In this document: positions 32,449-43,700 of the stretch, piece by piece
Layout of the letters: the number at the start of each line of letters is the position of its first letter
How positions within the stretch are numbered: the stretch's first letter is position 1
Source of the DNA: Streptomyces sp. NBC_01260
Lineage (GTDB): Bacteria; Actinomycetota; Actinomycetes; Streptomycetales; Streptomycetaceae
Length of the DNA: 64,000 nt
Direction of reading: 5' to 3'
Assembly: GCF_036226405.1 (NCBI RefSeq)
Contig: NZ_CP108464.1
Location: forward strand, 5,580,001 to 5,644,000
Translations under genes and position numbers: made by a program
Notes under the pieces: generated by a model
Told to the model about the DNA's origin: nothing
Seen by the model: the letters and a program-made list of their open reading frames with translations, nothing else
Database searches by the model: none

Positions 32449-33900
32449 GTGTTTTTTGCTTCTTCAGCGACCGCCTCGTCATCCAGGGCGACGGTCAACT
32501 CCCGACGGATCCGGGGCATATCCCGCCTGGCGGCATCGGTGGTGGCATCCGGTCTGGTCATGGCCGGCACCCTTGCCGGTGCGAGCGGCGCGGCTGCCGA
32601 CGAGGCGCCCCAGCACCAGGGCGGCGCGAGCGCGGTCCTGGACGGGTTGAAGACCTACGACGTCGCGGTGCTCCACGCGGACGGCAAGAAGCAGAGACTG
32701 CCCGCCGGGCTCTTCGAGATGACCGTCGACGGCGGCGGCAAGCTCAAGACGTACTGCATCGACATTCACAACCCCACCCAGGACCAGGCGAAGTACCTGG
32801 AGACCCCCTGGGCCCAGACCTCACTGGGCAGCAACAAGAACGCCGGCCGGATCCGCTGGATCCTCGAGCACTCCTACCCGCAGATCGACGACCTCTCGGC
32901 ACTCGCCGACGCGGCGGGCACCGGGCCGCTCACCGAGAAGACCGCGGCGGCGGGCACCCAGGTCGCCATCTGGCGCTTCTCGGACAACGCCGACGTCGAC
33001 GCGTCGGACGGCCAGGCCGAGAAGCTCGCCGACTGGCTGGAGAAGTCCGCCACCGATACGGCGGAGCCCAAGGCATCCCTCGCCCTGGACCCCGCTGCCG
33101 TGTCCGGCCGGTCCGGTGAGCGGCTGGGTCCCGTCACCGTCCGCACCAACGCCGGTCAGGTCTCGGTGAGCCCGCCCGCCGACTCCGCCAGCGGCATCAA
33201 GGTCACCGACAAGAAGGGCAAGGCCGTCACCACGGCGGCCAACGGCTCCGAGGTCTACTTCGACGTTCCGGCCGGTTCCGCCGACGGTTCGGCCTCGCTG
33301 ACCGTCCAGGCCACCACCTCGGTGCCCGTCGGCCGGGCCTTCGCCGGGGTGACCAGGAGCCAGACCCAGATCCTGGCGGGCTCCAGCGAGTCCACGGTCT
33401 CGGCGAGCGCCACCGCCACCTGGGCCAAGAAGGGCGCGATACCGGCGCTCTCCGCGAAGAAGAACTGCGCCAAGGGCGGCGTGGACGTCACCGCGAGCAA
33501 CAAGGGCGACGAGGCGTTCACCTTCGAACTGGCCGGGGCGGAGCACACCGTCGAGGCGGGCAAGTCCGAGACCGTGACCGTGCCGGTCGCCGAGGACCAG
33601 GCGTACGAATTCACGATCACCGGGCCCAACGGGTTCACGAAGACGTTCAAGGGCGTGCTGGACTGCAGGACCAGCGGCGCCGCCACCACCGGCGGCCTCG
33701 ACACCCAGACCGTCGACCAGCCCAACACGACCACCGCCACGGCGGGCGGCAGCACCACGGGCGCCGAGGGCGACCTCGCCGAGACCGGAAGCTCCAACGC
33801 CACCCCGGTCATCGCGGGGATCGCGATCGCCCTGGTCGTCATCGGCGGCGGCGCGGTCTTCTTCCTCCGCCGGCGCAAGGGCCAGTCCTCCGGCGAGTGA
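32449..33900 (+). CDS. LAETG-anchored surface protein with thioester (TQXA) domain
   Basis: 483 residues from a GTG with GGAGGGG seven bases upstream. Signal peptide (ISRLAASVVASGLVMAGTLAGASGAAA). Residues about 60-200 are a Cys-Gln thioester domain: Cys in KLKTYCIDIHNPT and Gln in AAGTQVAIWRFSD, expected to form an internal thioester for covalent attachment to host or surface amines. Two Ig-like repeats follow, including a Cys pair (KKNCAKGG, LDCRTSG). A Thr/Gly-rich stalk leads to the sortase signal LAETG, a membrane helix (ATPVIAGIAIALVVIGGGAVFFL) and RRRKG. LAxTG is the sorting signal preferred by class E sortases. A strong terminator follows. Confidence 0.9.
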   Translation: MFFASSATASSSRATVNSRRIRGISRLAASVVASGLVMAGTLAGASGAAADEAPQHQGGASAVLDGLKTYDVAVLHADGKKQRLPAGLFEMTVDGGGKLKTYCIDIHNPTQDQAKYLETPWAQTSLGSNKNAGRIRWILEHSYPQIDDLSALADAAGTGPLTEKTAAAGTQVAIWRFSDNADVDASDGQAEKLADWLEKSATDTAEPKASLALDPAAVSGRSGERLGPVTVRTNAGQVSVSPPADSASGIKVTDKKGKAVTTAANGSEVYFDVPAGSADGSASLTVQATTSVPVGRAFAGVTRSQTQILAGSSESTVSASATATWAKKGAIPALSAKKNCAKGGVDVTASNKGDEAFTFELAGAEHTVEAGKSETVTVPVAEDQAYEFTITGPNGFTKTFKGVLDCRTSGAATTGGLDTQTVDQPNTTTATAGGSTTGAEGDLAETGSSNATPVIAGIAIALVVIGGGAVFFLRRRKGQSSGE

Positions 33901-33933
33901 TGAGCCGTAGGCACACGGTCACGATGTGCTGGT

Positions 33934-33969
33934 GACAGCCCCGGTACGCACCCGCGTACCGGGGCTGTC
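33934..33969 (+). terminator. intrinsic terminator after the surface-protein gene
   Basis: Perfect 16-base stem (GACAGCCCCGGTACGC and complement) with an ACCC loop, 33 bases beyond the stop. Confidence 0.85.
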
Positions 33970-34106
33970 GCGTACCTCGGGGCCGGGGCGGCGCATCCCG
34001 GGGACCGGGAAGGTGTGTACCGCGGACCGGACCGGTTTCCATCCGGGTACGGACGTCAGGCAAGATGGGTGTATCTGCCCACTCATCGATTGCCGGACGG
34101 TTTCTC

Positions 34107-35771
<1,665 letters not shown>

Positions 35772-35776
35772 TCGTC

Positions 35777-36199
35777 TTGGCACGTCACATCTACAGCTGC
35801 CCGCTGCGCTGGTCGGACATGGATGCCTTCGGCCACGTCAACAACGTGGTCTTCCTCCGCTATCTGGAGGAGGCGCGCATCGACTTCATGTTCCGGCTGG
35901 CGCCGGGGGACGGCTCGCCGTCCTTCGCGGGCGGCTCCGTCGTGGCCCGGCACGAGATCGACTACGTCCGGCCGCTGGTCCACCGGCACTCGCCGGTGAC
36001 CGTCGAGTCCTGGGTCACGAAGATCGGTGCCGCGTCGCTGACGATCGCGTACGAGATCAAGGATCCCGAGCAGGTGTACGTACGGGCGTCGACCATCGTC
36101 GTGCCGTACGACCTGGCCGAGGAACGCCCGCGGCGGATCTCCGCCGAGGAGAAGCTCTTCCTCCAGGAGTACCTGGCCGAGGAGCCCGCGGCGGCATGA
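35777..36199 (+). CDS. hot-dog fold acyl-CoA thioesterase (YbgC/FcbC type)
   Basis: 140 residues from a TTG at 35777, five bases after ettA. The motif LRWSDMDAFGHVNNVVFLRYLEEARIDFM carries the catalytic Asp of 4-hydroxybenzoyl-CoA-thioesterase-like enzymes and the HVNN signature. It hydrolyses acyl-CoA esters; the natural acyl group is unknown. It is coupled to the next gene by a four-base overlap. Co-location with ettA appears in other actinobacteria as far as I recall, so an operon is likely. Confidence 0.88.
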   Translation: MARHIYSCPLRWSDMDAFGHVNNVVFLRYLEEARIDFMFRLAPGDGSPSFAGGSVVARHEIDYVRPLVHRHSPVTVESWVTKIGAASLTIAYEIKDPEQVYVRASTIVVPYDLAEERPRRISAEEKLFLQEYLAEEPAAA

Positions 36200-36888
36200 C
36201 CGTGCCTGTGCAGTCGCTGTTGTTCGCCGACGCGAGGGAGGCCGCGGATCTCGCGGGCTTCCTCGGTCGGCTGCTCCACTACGACCGGGCCGCCGCCGTA
36301 CGGCTTCAGGCGGGCGGCGGGGCGCTGGCCGTGTTCGGCCGGCCGCCGTCGTTCGAGGTCCTGGCGGTCCGGGCGGTGCGGCTCGCGGACACACATGACT
36401 TCGACGTCACGGTGTCGGCCGGTGAACTCCTCGAGTCGCTGGACGTCGAGGGACCGGATGCCGGTGCGGGGTCGCTGCCCTCGCCGGTGACCGGACCGCC
36501 GTGGACGGGCGTGCTGCCCCCGCGCGGTGGCTGGCAGGAGTGCCAGGGCCTGCCGGGTCCAGCCGCCCTGCACGCGGCGCTGACCGCCGCCGTCGCGGAG
36601 TTCCGGGCGCGCGACGAGGACCTGCCCGAGGGCCGGCGTACCCGGGCCGAACGGGACCTCATCGGGCGCGACATCTGGTCGCGGACCGTCGGTGGCACGG
36701 AGCTGCCGTTGCGCGCCGTGCACGCGGCGCAGGCCCTGGGCTTCCTCCGGTCCGCACCGGACTTCCCCGTCGCGCTGCTCGCGGCGGGGGCGTGGCTGCG
36801 GCTGCGCACCCCCTTCGGCGCGATCGCCTTGCGGCGGGCCGGTGCCGGGGGCGGGCTGGGCATGTTCGATGTCTCGGTGGGCGGTTAG
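36196..36888 (+). CDS. conserved hypothetical protein
   Basis: 230 residues, start ATG overlapping the thioesterase stop (ATGA). The sequence is Ala/Leu/Gly-rich and soluble, starting VPVQSLLFADAREAADLAGFLGRLLHYDRAAAVRLQAGGGALAVFGRPPSFEVLAVRAVRL. The middle part includes GGWQECQGLPGPAALHAALTAAVAEFRARDEDLPEGRRTRAERDLIGRDIWSR. I recognise the gene as a common neighbour of ettA-thioesterase in Streptomyces but know no function. Confidence 0.75.
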   Translation: MTVPVQSLLFADAREAADLAGFLGRLLHYDRAAAVRLQAGGGALAVFGRPPSFEVLAVRAVRLADTHDFDVTVSAGELLESLDVEGPDAGAGSLPSPVTGPPWTGVLPPRGGWQECQGLPGPAALHAALTAAVAEFRARDEDLPEGRRTRAERDLIGRDIWSRTVGGTELPLRAVHAAQALGFLRSAPDFPVALLAAGAWLRLRTPFGAIALRRAGAGGGLGMFDVSVGG

Positions 36889-36984
36889 GCGGTCAGGGCG
36901 GTCGCGGGACAGGTCTCGACTGTGGGACCGGTCGCGATTGCGGGGGAGCCGGGCAGCCGGGGCAGCTGGCGGCCGGCTCTGTCC

Positions 36985-37971
36985 TCAGTCGCCGGACGGG
37001 CTTGAATCCGGCTCCGTGCGCGGAGTGTCCGGCCAGACGCCTATGTGGTCCTGCTCCAGTTCCAGCATCACGCGGTGCTCCATGCCCAGCGACTCCGTGT
37101 AGTCCGCGGGCAGTTGCAGCCTGCCCGCGCGGTCGAGCATCGCGTACTCGCGTGCCACCTGGGACTCCTGGCCCGTCGCCGCGTCGACCTCGGTACGGCG
37201 CAGCACCTCGAACGAGGTACGGCCGTCGCGGATGGCGACCGTGCGGCGGACCTCGTTCGCGACCGCCTGGTCGTGCGTGACGATCACGATCGTCGTGCCG
37301 AGCTCCTCATTGGCGCGGCGGAAGGCGGCGAAGACCTGCTCGCCGGTGGCCGAGTCCAGCTCCCCGGTCGGCTCGTCCGCGAGCAGCACCGAGGGGGAGT
37401 TGGCGAGCGAGACCGCGATCGCCACCCGCTGCTGCTGGCCGCCCGACATCTGCTGCGGGCGCCGGTCGCGGCAGTCCGCCACCTCCAGCATCGCGAGCAA
37501 CGACTCAGCGCGCGCGGCCCGTTCGCGATTGCGCCCGCCGCCGCGCAGCTGCATCGGCAGCGTGACGTTCTGGATCGCGGTCAGATACGGCAGGAGATTG
37601 CGGGCGGTCTGCTGCCAGACGAACCCGACGACGTCCCGGCGGTAGCGGAGCCGCTCCTTCTGCCCCATGGACAGCAGATCGCAGCCCGCCACCTTCGCCG
37701 CACCCGCCGTGGGCACGTCGAGGCCCGCCAGGATGTTCATCAGCGTCGACTTGCCGCTCCCGGACGCGCCGACCAGCGCCAGCAACTCGCCCTCGGTGAC
37801 CAGCAGATCGAGACCCTGGAGGGCCTGCACCTCCACTCCGTCCGTGGTGAAGATGCGCACCAGGCGGTCGCAGGAGATCAGCGCGTCGTGCCCGTAGGAG
37901 GGCCGGTCGCGGTGTGCGGCGGCCCGCTGTTCGAGCTCCGCCAGCGTGGAATCGGTCGACTGCGTCGTCAT
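36985..37971 (-). CDS. ABC transporter ATP-binding protein
   Basis: 328 residues. Walker [11 protein letters not shown]-loop VGFVWQQTARNLLPYLT, signature MSGGQQQRVAIAVSL, Walker B VLLADEPTGELD, switch IVTHD: a LolD/MacB-type exporter ATPase. About 80 extra residues follow the core (VDAATGQESQVAREYAMLDRAGRLQLPADYTESLGMEHRVMLELEQDHIGVW), which include an AbrB-like 'RAGRLQLPADY' pattern seen in some actinobacterial homologues. The start overlaps the stop of the preceding permease gene (ATGA), so the three genes form one operon. Confidence 0.87.
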   Translation of the reverse strand: MTTQSTDSTLAELEQRAAAHRDRPSYGHDALISCDRLVRIFTTDGVEVQALQGLDLLVTEGELLALVGASGSGKSTLMNILAGLDVPTAGAAKVAGCDLLSMGQKERLRYRRDVVGFVWQQTARNLLPYLTAIQNVTLPMQLRGGGRNRERAARAESLLAMLEVADCRDRRPQQMSGGQQQRVAIAVSLANSPSVLLADEPTGELDSATGEQVFAAFRRANEELGTTIVIVTHDQAVANEVRRTVAIRDGRTSFEVLRRTEVDAATGQESQVAREYAMLDRAGRLQLPADYTESLGMEHRVMLELEQDHIGVWPDTPRTEPDSSPSGD

Positions 37972-40781
37972 CGGGAGTCTCCTGCCCTGAGTTCGGTGAT
38001 CGATCCGCGGCGGCCGGTCCACCAGGCCTGTACGCCGGCCACCGCGGCGGTGAGGACGATCACGCCCAGCGCCGGCAGGACCATCGACCACGGATCCGCC
38101 CGCAGCGGTGCGTTGTACAGCAGACCGGCGCCGGGGCCGGTCGAGAGCGCGAGGTGCACCAGATCGACGCCCGGTGCCAGCAGCGCGATGGTCGCCCGGC
38201 CGACGAGCAGCCCGCCCGCGGCGGCGAGCAGCGCCTGGGGCATGGCCTCGAAGCCGAGGAGGCGTCCGCCCTGCCGGGTGCCGATGCCCATGGTGCGCAG
38301 CCGCGCCAGCAAAGTGGTGCGCTCCGGAGCGGTCCGGAGCAGGGAGAGCAGGACGGCGAGCAGGGCGTAGCCCGCGCCGGCCGCGATCGCCGCCGTGTAG
38401 ATCCGCTCGGCACCCACCTGCATGGGGGTGTCCACGTAGGCCGCGCGCGCTTCGGAGCGCAGCTGCACGGTGAAGTCCTTGCCGGCGTGGTGGGCCGCCG
38501 CGCGCAGCGCCTTCGCGTCCAGCCGGTCGCCGGTGAGCAGCAGAGCGGTGGTCTGCCGGTGGGTGAGGGAGGCGGCGTCGACGATCATGAAAGAGGTATC
38601 GCTGACGGCGGGCGTGTGTGCCACCGTGCCCGTCACCCGGACCTTGAAGTCCCCGGCCATCGACTGGAGATCGCGCGGCCGGTCCCCGAGCCGCTCGGCG
38701 ACGGACGGCGAGGCGAGGACCGGCAGCACCCGGTCCTGCGACGGCATCGTGCCCTTCGGCGTCGGCGGGCCGCTGTACTTCAGCCGGTCGGCGGTGAAGG
38801 TGCCGATGCCGGTGGAGCGCGCCAGCCGGGCATAGGTCACCGGGTCGACGCCGATCAGGGTGGCGCCCCGGGCGTCCTCGAAGCCGTGCTCGGGCGACGG
38901 CAGCGAGACGCCGTACTCGATCTGGACGCGCGCCACCTCCTGTACGCCGTCCGTCCCGGACACCGTCCGGACCAGGCCGTCCGGCAGGGGTGCGGAGTCG
39001 GCCTGGCCGCTGATCCGGGCATCCGCGCCGGTCGCGAGCACCGCCGCGGTGTCCCGGGCGTCCGCGACTCCCGCGAGCACCGAGCCCCCGAACGCCGCCG
39101 TCGTCAGCGCGACCAGCAGCGCGAGCAGCGGCAGCGTGCCGGAGGCCGAGGAGCGTCCGGCACGGGCCAGCGCCAGGAATCCGACCGCGCCGCGCAGCCG
39201 CGCCACGGAGCGCAGCGCGAGCCGCAGCGGCAGCGGGTAGAGCCGCACGAGGACCAGGGACGCGATCAGCGCGACCAGCACGGGGGCCGCGCTGACCAGG
39301 AGGTCGGTGCCCCCTTCGCCGCCCGTACCGCGCCGGCGAAGGGCGACGACCGCGCCGACGGCCAGTACCAGCAGGGTGAGTTCGGCGACGGTGCGCCGCC
39401 GGGACGGCCGGACGCTCACCAGGTCCTCGCGGCCGCTCTGCAGCTGCGGTCTGCGGTGCAGCAGCACCGTACGGACCGGAAGCGCGGTACAGACCAGCGC
39501 GCCGACCGCCGCGGCGCCGACGGCGGAGGGCCCCAGCCGGGTCCCGCCGGTCACCAGCACCGCGAGCAGCAGGCCCAGCGCCGCGGCGGGCACGGCAGTC
39601 ACCGCGGTCTCGGCGAGCAGCCGGCCCCCGATGGACCGCAGGGACCCGCCGCGGGCCCGCAGCAGGGCGAGTTCGTTGTGACGCCGGCCGGCGATCAGCC
39701 CGCCCGTCATCAGCAGGACGATGACGGCGACGGCCCCGATGCCGACGGCGGCGACGGTGACGACCGGGCGGATCGCCTGCCGCATCCCGTCGTACGCGCT
39801 CACGATCTCGTCCAGGTCGGTCGTCACCGTCGCGGTCTCACCGACGGCCGCGCGTACGTTCAGCAGCCCGGGGCCGCCCTCCAGGGAGGCCACGGACGAG
39901 CGGAGCAGGGGCACGTCCGGCGCGGTCAGCCGCGCGACGTCCGGCATGATCCGCCAGTACACCTCGGGCTGGCCGGTGGTGGCGAGCAGCACCGGTGCGG
40001 CGTCCGGGGGCAGCAGCAGAGCGGCGGTCCAGTAGTAACGCGGCTCGGTCTTCGTCGGTTTGGCGACCAGGGAGGGGGTGCGCAGCAGCGGTTCGGCCGA
40101 CCAGTAGGCGGCCTCGGGGCGCAGCGGGGCGACGATGCCGGTGATCCGTACCGTGAACTGCCCGCCCCTGATGGCCGGGACGGAGACGGTCGCACCGGTC
40201 TTGATCCGCAGCGCCTTCGCGGTCTCCTCGGTGACCGCGGCCTCCACCTCCTCGGTGGCGGCGGTGACCTCGCCCCGGGCGGCCGGCCACCTGCCCTCGC
40301 GCAGGGTGGAGTGATCCGGCAGCGCCGACTGCGTCGTGTACGTCAGTTCGGGGTCGATGCCGTAGGGGCGGGGGAACCAGGGCTCCCCGGCAGGGATCGG
40401 GTTCGTCGTCCGGAGTCCGTACGCGGACTGGCCGGTGTCCGCCCGCAGCGGATCGGGCAGCCCGGCCAGCAGCTTCCGCTGCACGGAGGCCACCGACGGC
40501 TCCCGCACCGCTTTCTCGCGTGCTGCCTGCGGCACCTCCAGACCCGGCGCCGGGCTGCTGACCTCCAGCATGCTGCGCCGGGGGGCGGCGGCAGCGAGAT
40601 CGTGGCGCAGCCCCTCTTCCTCGTAACGGTCGACGGCCCGCGGGAAGGCGGCGGCCAGGAACGCCGTCAGCAGCACCAGCAGTCCGAGCGCGCAGGCCGC
40701 GCCCGGGGCGGTGCGCAGCCGGGTCCGCACCCATGGCGCGCAGGCGGCCTCCTTGCGGGAGAACATCGGACGCGGGCTCAT
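37968..40781 (-). CDS. large FtsX-like ABC transporter permease
   Basis: 937 residues. An N-terminal helix (AACALGLLVLLTAFLAAAFPRAVDRY) and a large extracytoplasmic domain (about residues 50-340) precede three-helix FtsX modules, including VVTVAAVGIGAVAVIVLLMTGGLIAGRRHNELALLRARGGSLRSIGGRLLAE and ERIYTAAIAAGAGYALLAVLLSLLRTAPERTTLLARLRTMGIGTRQG. The 'LALLRARGGS' loop is the coupling segment for the ATPase. It starts in the stop of the preceding giant permease (TGATG) and ends in the start of the ATPase gene, so the operon is tightly coupled. Substrate unknown. Confidence 0.87.
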   Translation of the reverse strand: MSPRPMFSRKEAACAPWVRTRLRTAPGAACALGLLVLLTAFLAAAFPRAVDRYEEEGLRHDLAAAAPRRSMLEVSSPAPGLEVPQAAREKAVREPSVASVQRKLLAGLPDPLRADTGQSAYGLRTTNPIPAGEPWFPRPYGIDPELTYTTQSALPDHSTLREGRWPAARGEVTAATEEVEAAVTEETAKALRIKTGATVSVPAIRGGQFTVRITGIVAPLRPEAAYWSAEPLLRTPSLVAKPTKTEPRYYWTAALLLPPDAAPVLLATTGQPEVYWRIMPDVARLTAPDVPLLRSSVASLEGGPGLLNVRAAVGETATVTTDLDEIVSAYDGMRQAIRPVVTVAAVGIGAVAVIVLLMTGGLIAGRRHNELALLRARGGSLRSIGGRLLAETAVTAVPAAALGLLLAVLVTGGTRLGPSAVGAAAVGALVCTALPVRTVLLHRRPQLQSGREDLVSVRPSRRRTVAELTLLVLAVGAVVALRRRGTGGEGGTDLLVSAAPVLVALIASLVLVRLYPLPLRLALRSVARLRGAVGFLALARAGRSSASGTLPLLALLVALTTAAFGGSVLAGVADARDTAAVLATGADARISGQADSAPLPDGLVRTVSGTDGVQEVARVQIEYGVSLPSPEHGFEDARGATLIGVDPVTYARLARSTGIGTFTADRLKYSGPPTPKGTMPSQDRVLPVLASPSVAERLGDRPRDLQSMAGDFKVRVTGTVAHTPAVSDTSFMIVDAASLTHRQTTALLLTGDRLDAKALRAAAHHAGKDFTVQLRSEARAAYVDTPMQVGAERIYTAAIAAGAGYALLAVLLSLLRTAPERTTLLARLRTMGIGTRQGGRLLGFEAMPQALLAAAGGLLVGRATIALLAPGVDLVHLALSTGPGAGLLYNAPLRADPWSMVLPALGVIVLTAAVAGVQAWWTGRRGSITELRAGDSR

Positions 40782-43700
40782 CAGTTGTCCCCCTGGTGGC
40801 GCAGCGAGATCGCGGGGTCGGTGCGACGCAGCGCGAGAACCGCGACGATCAGCAGCGGCAGTGCGGCGAACGAGGCCAGCAGCACCGCGACCTGTCCGGC
40901 GGGCAGTTGCACCAGCACGGCCGGCACGGGCCGGGAGGCCTGCCCGGTCAGCACGATGAGCGGCACCACCGCCCGGGTCAGTACGGCCCCGAGGACTGAT
41001 CCCACCAGCAGCCCGATGGCGATCAGTACCCCCTGCTCGGCGGCGATCATGCGGGCCAGCCGTCGGCGCGGCGCCCCCAGCGCCCGCAGCACCGCGAATT
41101 CCGCGGACCGTTCACGCCGCGAGCCGACCGCCGTCACGGCGAAGCCGACCCCGGCCAGCGCCGCCGCCACGACCGCCACGGCGAGCAGCGCGGACTGCGG
41201 GCCCGCACCCAGCGGATCGCTCACCAGCTCGTCGGCGACCTCGTCCCGGACCTGCACCTGCGCCGGATCGGTGTCGGGCCGGGCACGGAGCGCTGCCGCG
41301 ACCTCGGCGGTCCGGCCGGGAGCGGTGCTCAGCCACCACTCGGTCGCGGTGAGCACGGCGCTCGGGCGTTGCGCGAAGATCTGGCCGACGGCTCTGAAGT
41401 CGAGCAACAGGGCCCCGCCGTCCCGGTCCGCCCGCGCCTGGCCGGAGGACAGGGAAGCGGTGGAGCCCGGCCTGGTCGTCGGGAGTCCGTGGACGGACCG
41501 CACGATCTTCACCCGGACCGTCTCACCGGCCAGCGTCACGTCCACGCTCTGGCCGGTCCGCGCACCGGACGCCTTGAGATAGGCGTCCGTGGCCACGCCG
41601 TTCAGGCCGGCCGCCGTGGTCCGCGCCGCGGTGACCCGCACATTGAGGGCCGGCACCGCGTACGCCGCGTTCTCGGCCGTGATGTATCCGGTCTCGTAGC
41701 CGAGGGTGAGCGGCTGCGCGGCCGAGCCGGCCGGGTGCAGGTCGGGGCCCGGCTGGATCTGCCCCAACTCGTCGGTGGTCAGGGCTGCTTGCCAGCGGAA
41801 TCCGCTGGGCACCGGGACCGGCCGTTCGGCGCCGCCGGCGGTCAGGGTCCGCAGTCCGCTCACGGTGAGCCGGTGCGACTCGCCCCGACCGACCGGCTGG
41901 CTGCTGTCCAGCTCGAACCCGGTCAGCGACAGCTCACCGGCCGCGGCCACCTTCAGCGAGAGCGGATGCGCCCTCCCGTCCACCGGCACGGAACCGGCGA
42001 CCACCCGGTACGCGATGCCGTAGCGGTCTTCCATCAGCACGGTGACCAGCTGACTCATGTGGGAGCGCGAGGGGCTCCGGGACCTCTGCCCGGACGATAT
42101 GCGCAGATCGAGGCGGAGTTGTGTGCTGTCACGCGGCAGCAGCAGTCCCGGCCGTTGGGAGTGAGCCGGTGCGAGGGAGTCGAACAGCCCGCCCTGCGCC
42201 CCGTCGGCGAGGTCGCCGCGCATCAGCATCCGCTCGTCGGCGTGCGCGGTGTCCAGGGCCAGTACCTCGGCCGTGCGGCCACCGGAGAGGTCCAGCGTCG
42301 TACGGAACGCGGGCGCCACCTCCCGTACCCCCGGCAGTCGCGCATACGCGCCCGACCGCGCCGGATCCGCGTTGATGCCGCCCAGCATCCGGACCGGCGC
42401 GCCGGACCTGAAGTCCGCCTGGTCCTTCTGTGAACGGTCCCACGACGCGCTCTGCCCGATGGCCAGCATCCCCATCGCGACCGACAGCACCAGCAGCAGC
42501 ACCGGACCCGCGCCGCGCAGCGGCCGGCGGCTGAACTGCCAGCCGGCCAGCGCGGTGGTCAGCCCCCGGCCGCCGGCCGCCCGGCGCTCCGCGAGCCTGG
42601 CCGCGGGCGGCAGCAGCCGCAGCGTCAGTACGGTGCCCGCGAGCAGGGCCAGGGCGGGCGCGACGACGAGCAGCGGATCGATGCCGAGGCCGCCCGCGCG
42701 GTCGTCGCTGAGCGCACCGCTGCCCGCGCCCCCGGTCTGCCGGTCGAGCTGCCAGTACGCCACCCCGGCGACCGCCAGTAGCCCGATGTCCGCCCCCGCG
42801 CGCACCGGCGCGGGCAGCGTGGCGGCGCGGGTGGAGCGGCGGCCGCCGGCGCTCGCGGCGAGCGCGGGCGCGACCACGGCGAGGGCGCAGGCCAGTGCGG
42901 TGACGGCGGCCACCAGCCACACCGTGCCGGTGGCGGTCCCGCCGAGCCGCAGCCCGATCCGGGACAGCTCACTGCGGTCCGCCAGGAGCCGGGTCAGCGG
43001 TCCGGCGAGCAGCGGGGCGAGGACGGCGGCGGGCAGCGCGAGCAGCAGCGCCTCGATCGCGGCGAACGAGGTGATCCGGCCGCGCGATCCGCCGCGCGCA
43101 CGCAGCAGTTCGGTCTCCCCGCCTCGCTCACTGCTCAGCAGCCGGGCCACCAGGAGCAGGGTGTACCCGGCCAGCAGAACCAGTTGCACGGCCACGATCA
43201 TCATCGTCGAGCGGGAGACGAGCAGCCCCCGGTCGATCTGGTCGAGAACGGTGGGCAGCTCGGTCCGCGCACTCGCCCCGTTCTTGAACTCGGGGGCGGC
43301 GAGCAGCTGTTTCGGGCCCTCGGTCGCCGCGTGGCGCAGCGCGGCCATCCGGTCCGTGGTGAGGCCGCGGAAGTCGGCCGACGCCAGATAGGAGAGCTCG
43401 CCGGAACTGGTCCGGCCGGAGCCGAGCACCGCGGGGTCGGTGAGCAGCGGCCCGTACGTCGTGAAGACGACCCTGCGGACACCGCGCCCGCCGGCCGCGT
43501 CCAGCTGCCAGTACGGATCGGCCTGGTCCGCGGCCTCGTAGAGACCGGTGACCTGGATGTTCAGGCGCTTGCCGCTGAGCCGGTCGGTAAGCGTCAGCCG
43601 GCCGCCGGGCTTCAGCCCGAGGACGTCGGCGGCGGTGCCCGGCAGCGCGACCTGGACCGGGTCGCCGGTCTTCCCCGCCCCGGCCGCGGGCATCCGGCCC

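Noticed and set aside
37914..41582. 1222-residue plus-strand frame across the FtsX permeases
   Set aside because: An antisense shadow; composition is Arg/Gly/Gln-rich without motifs, while the minus strand encodes two clear permeases.
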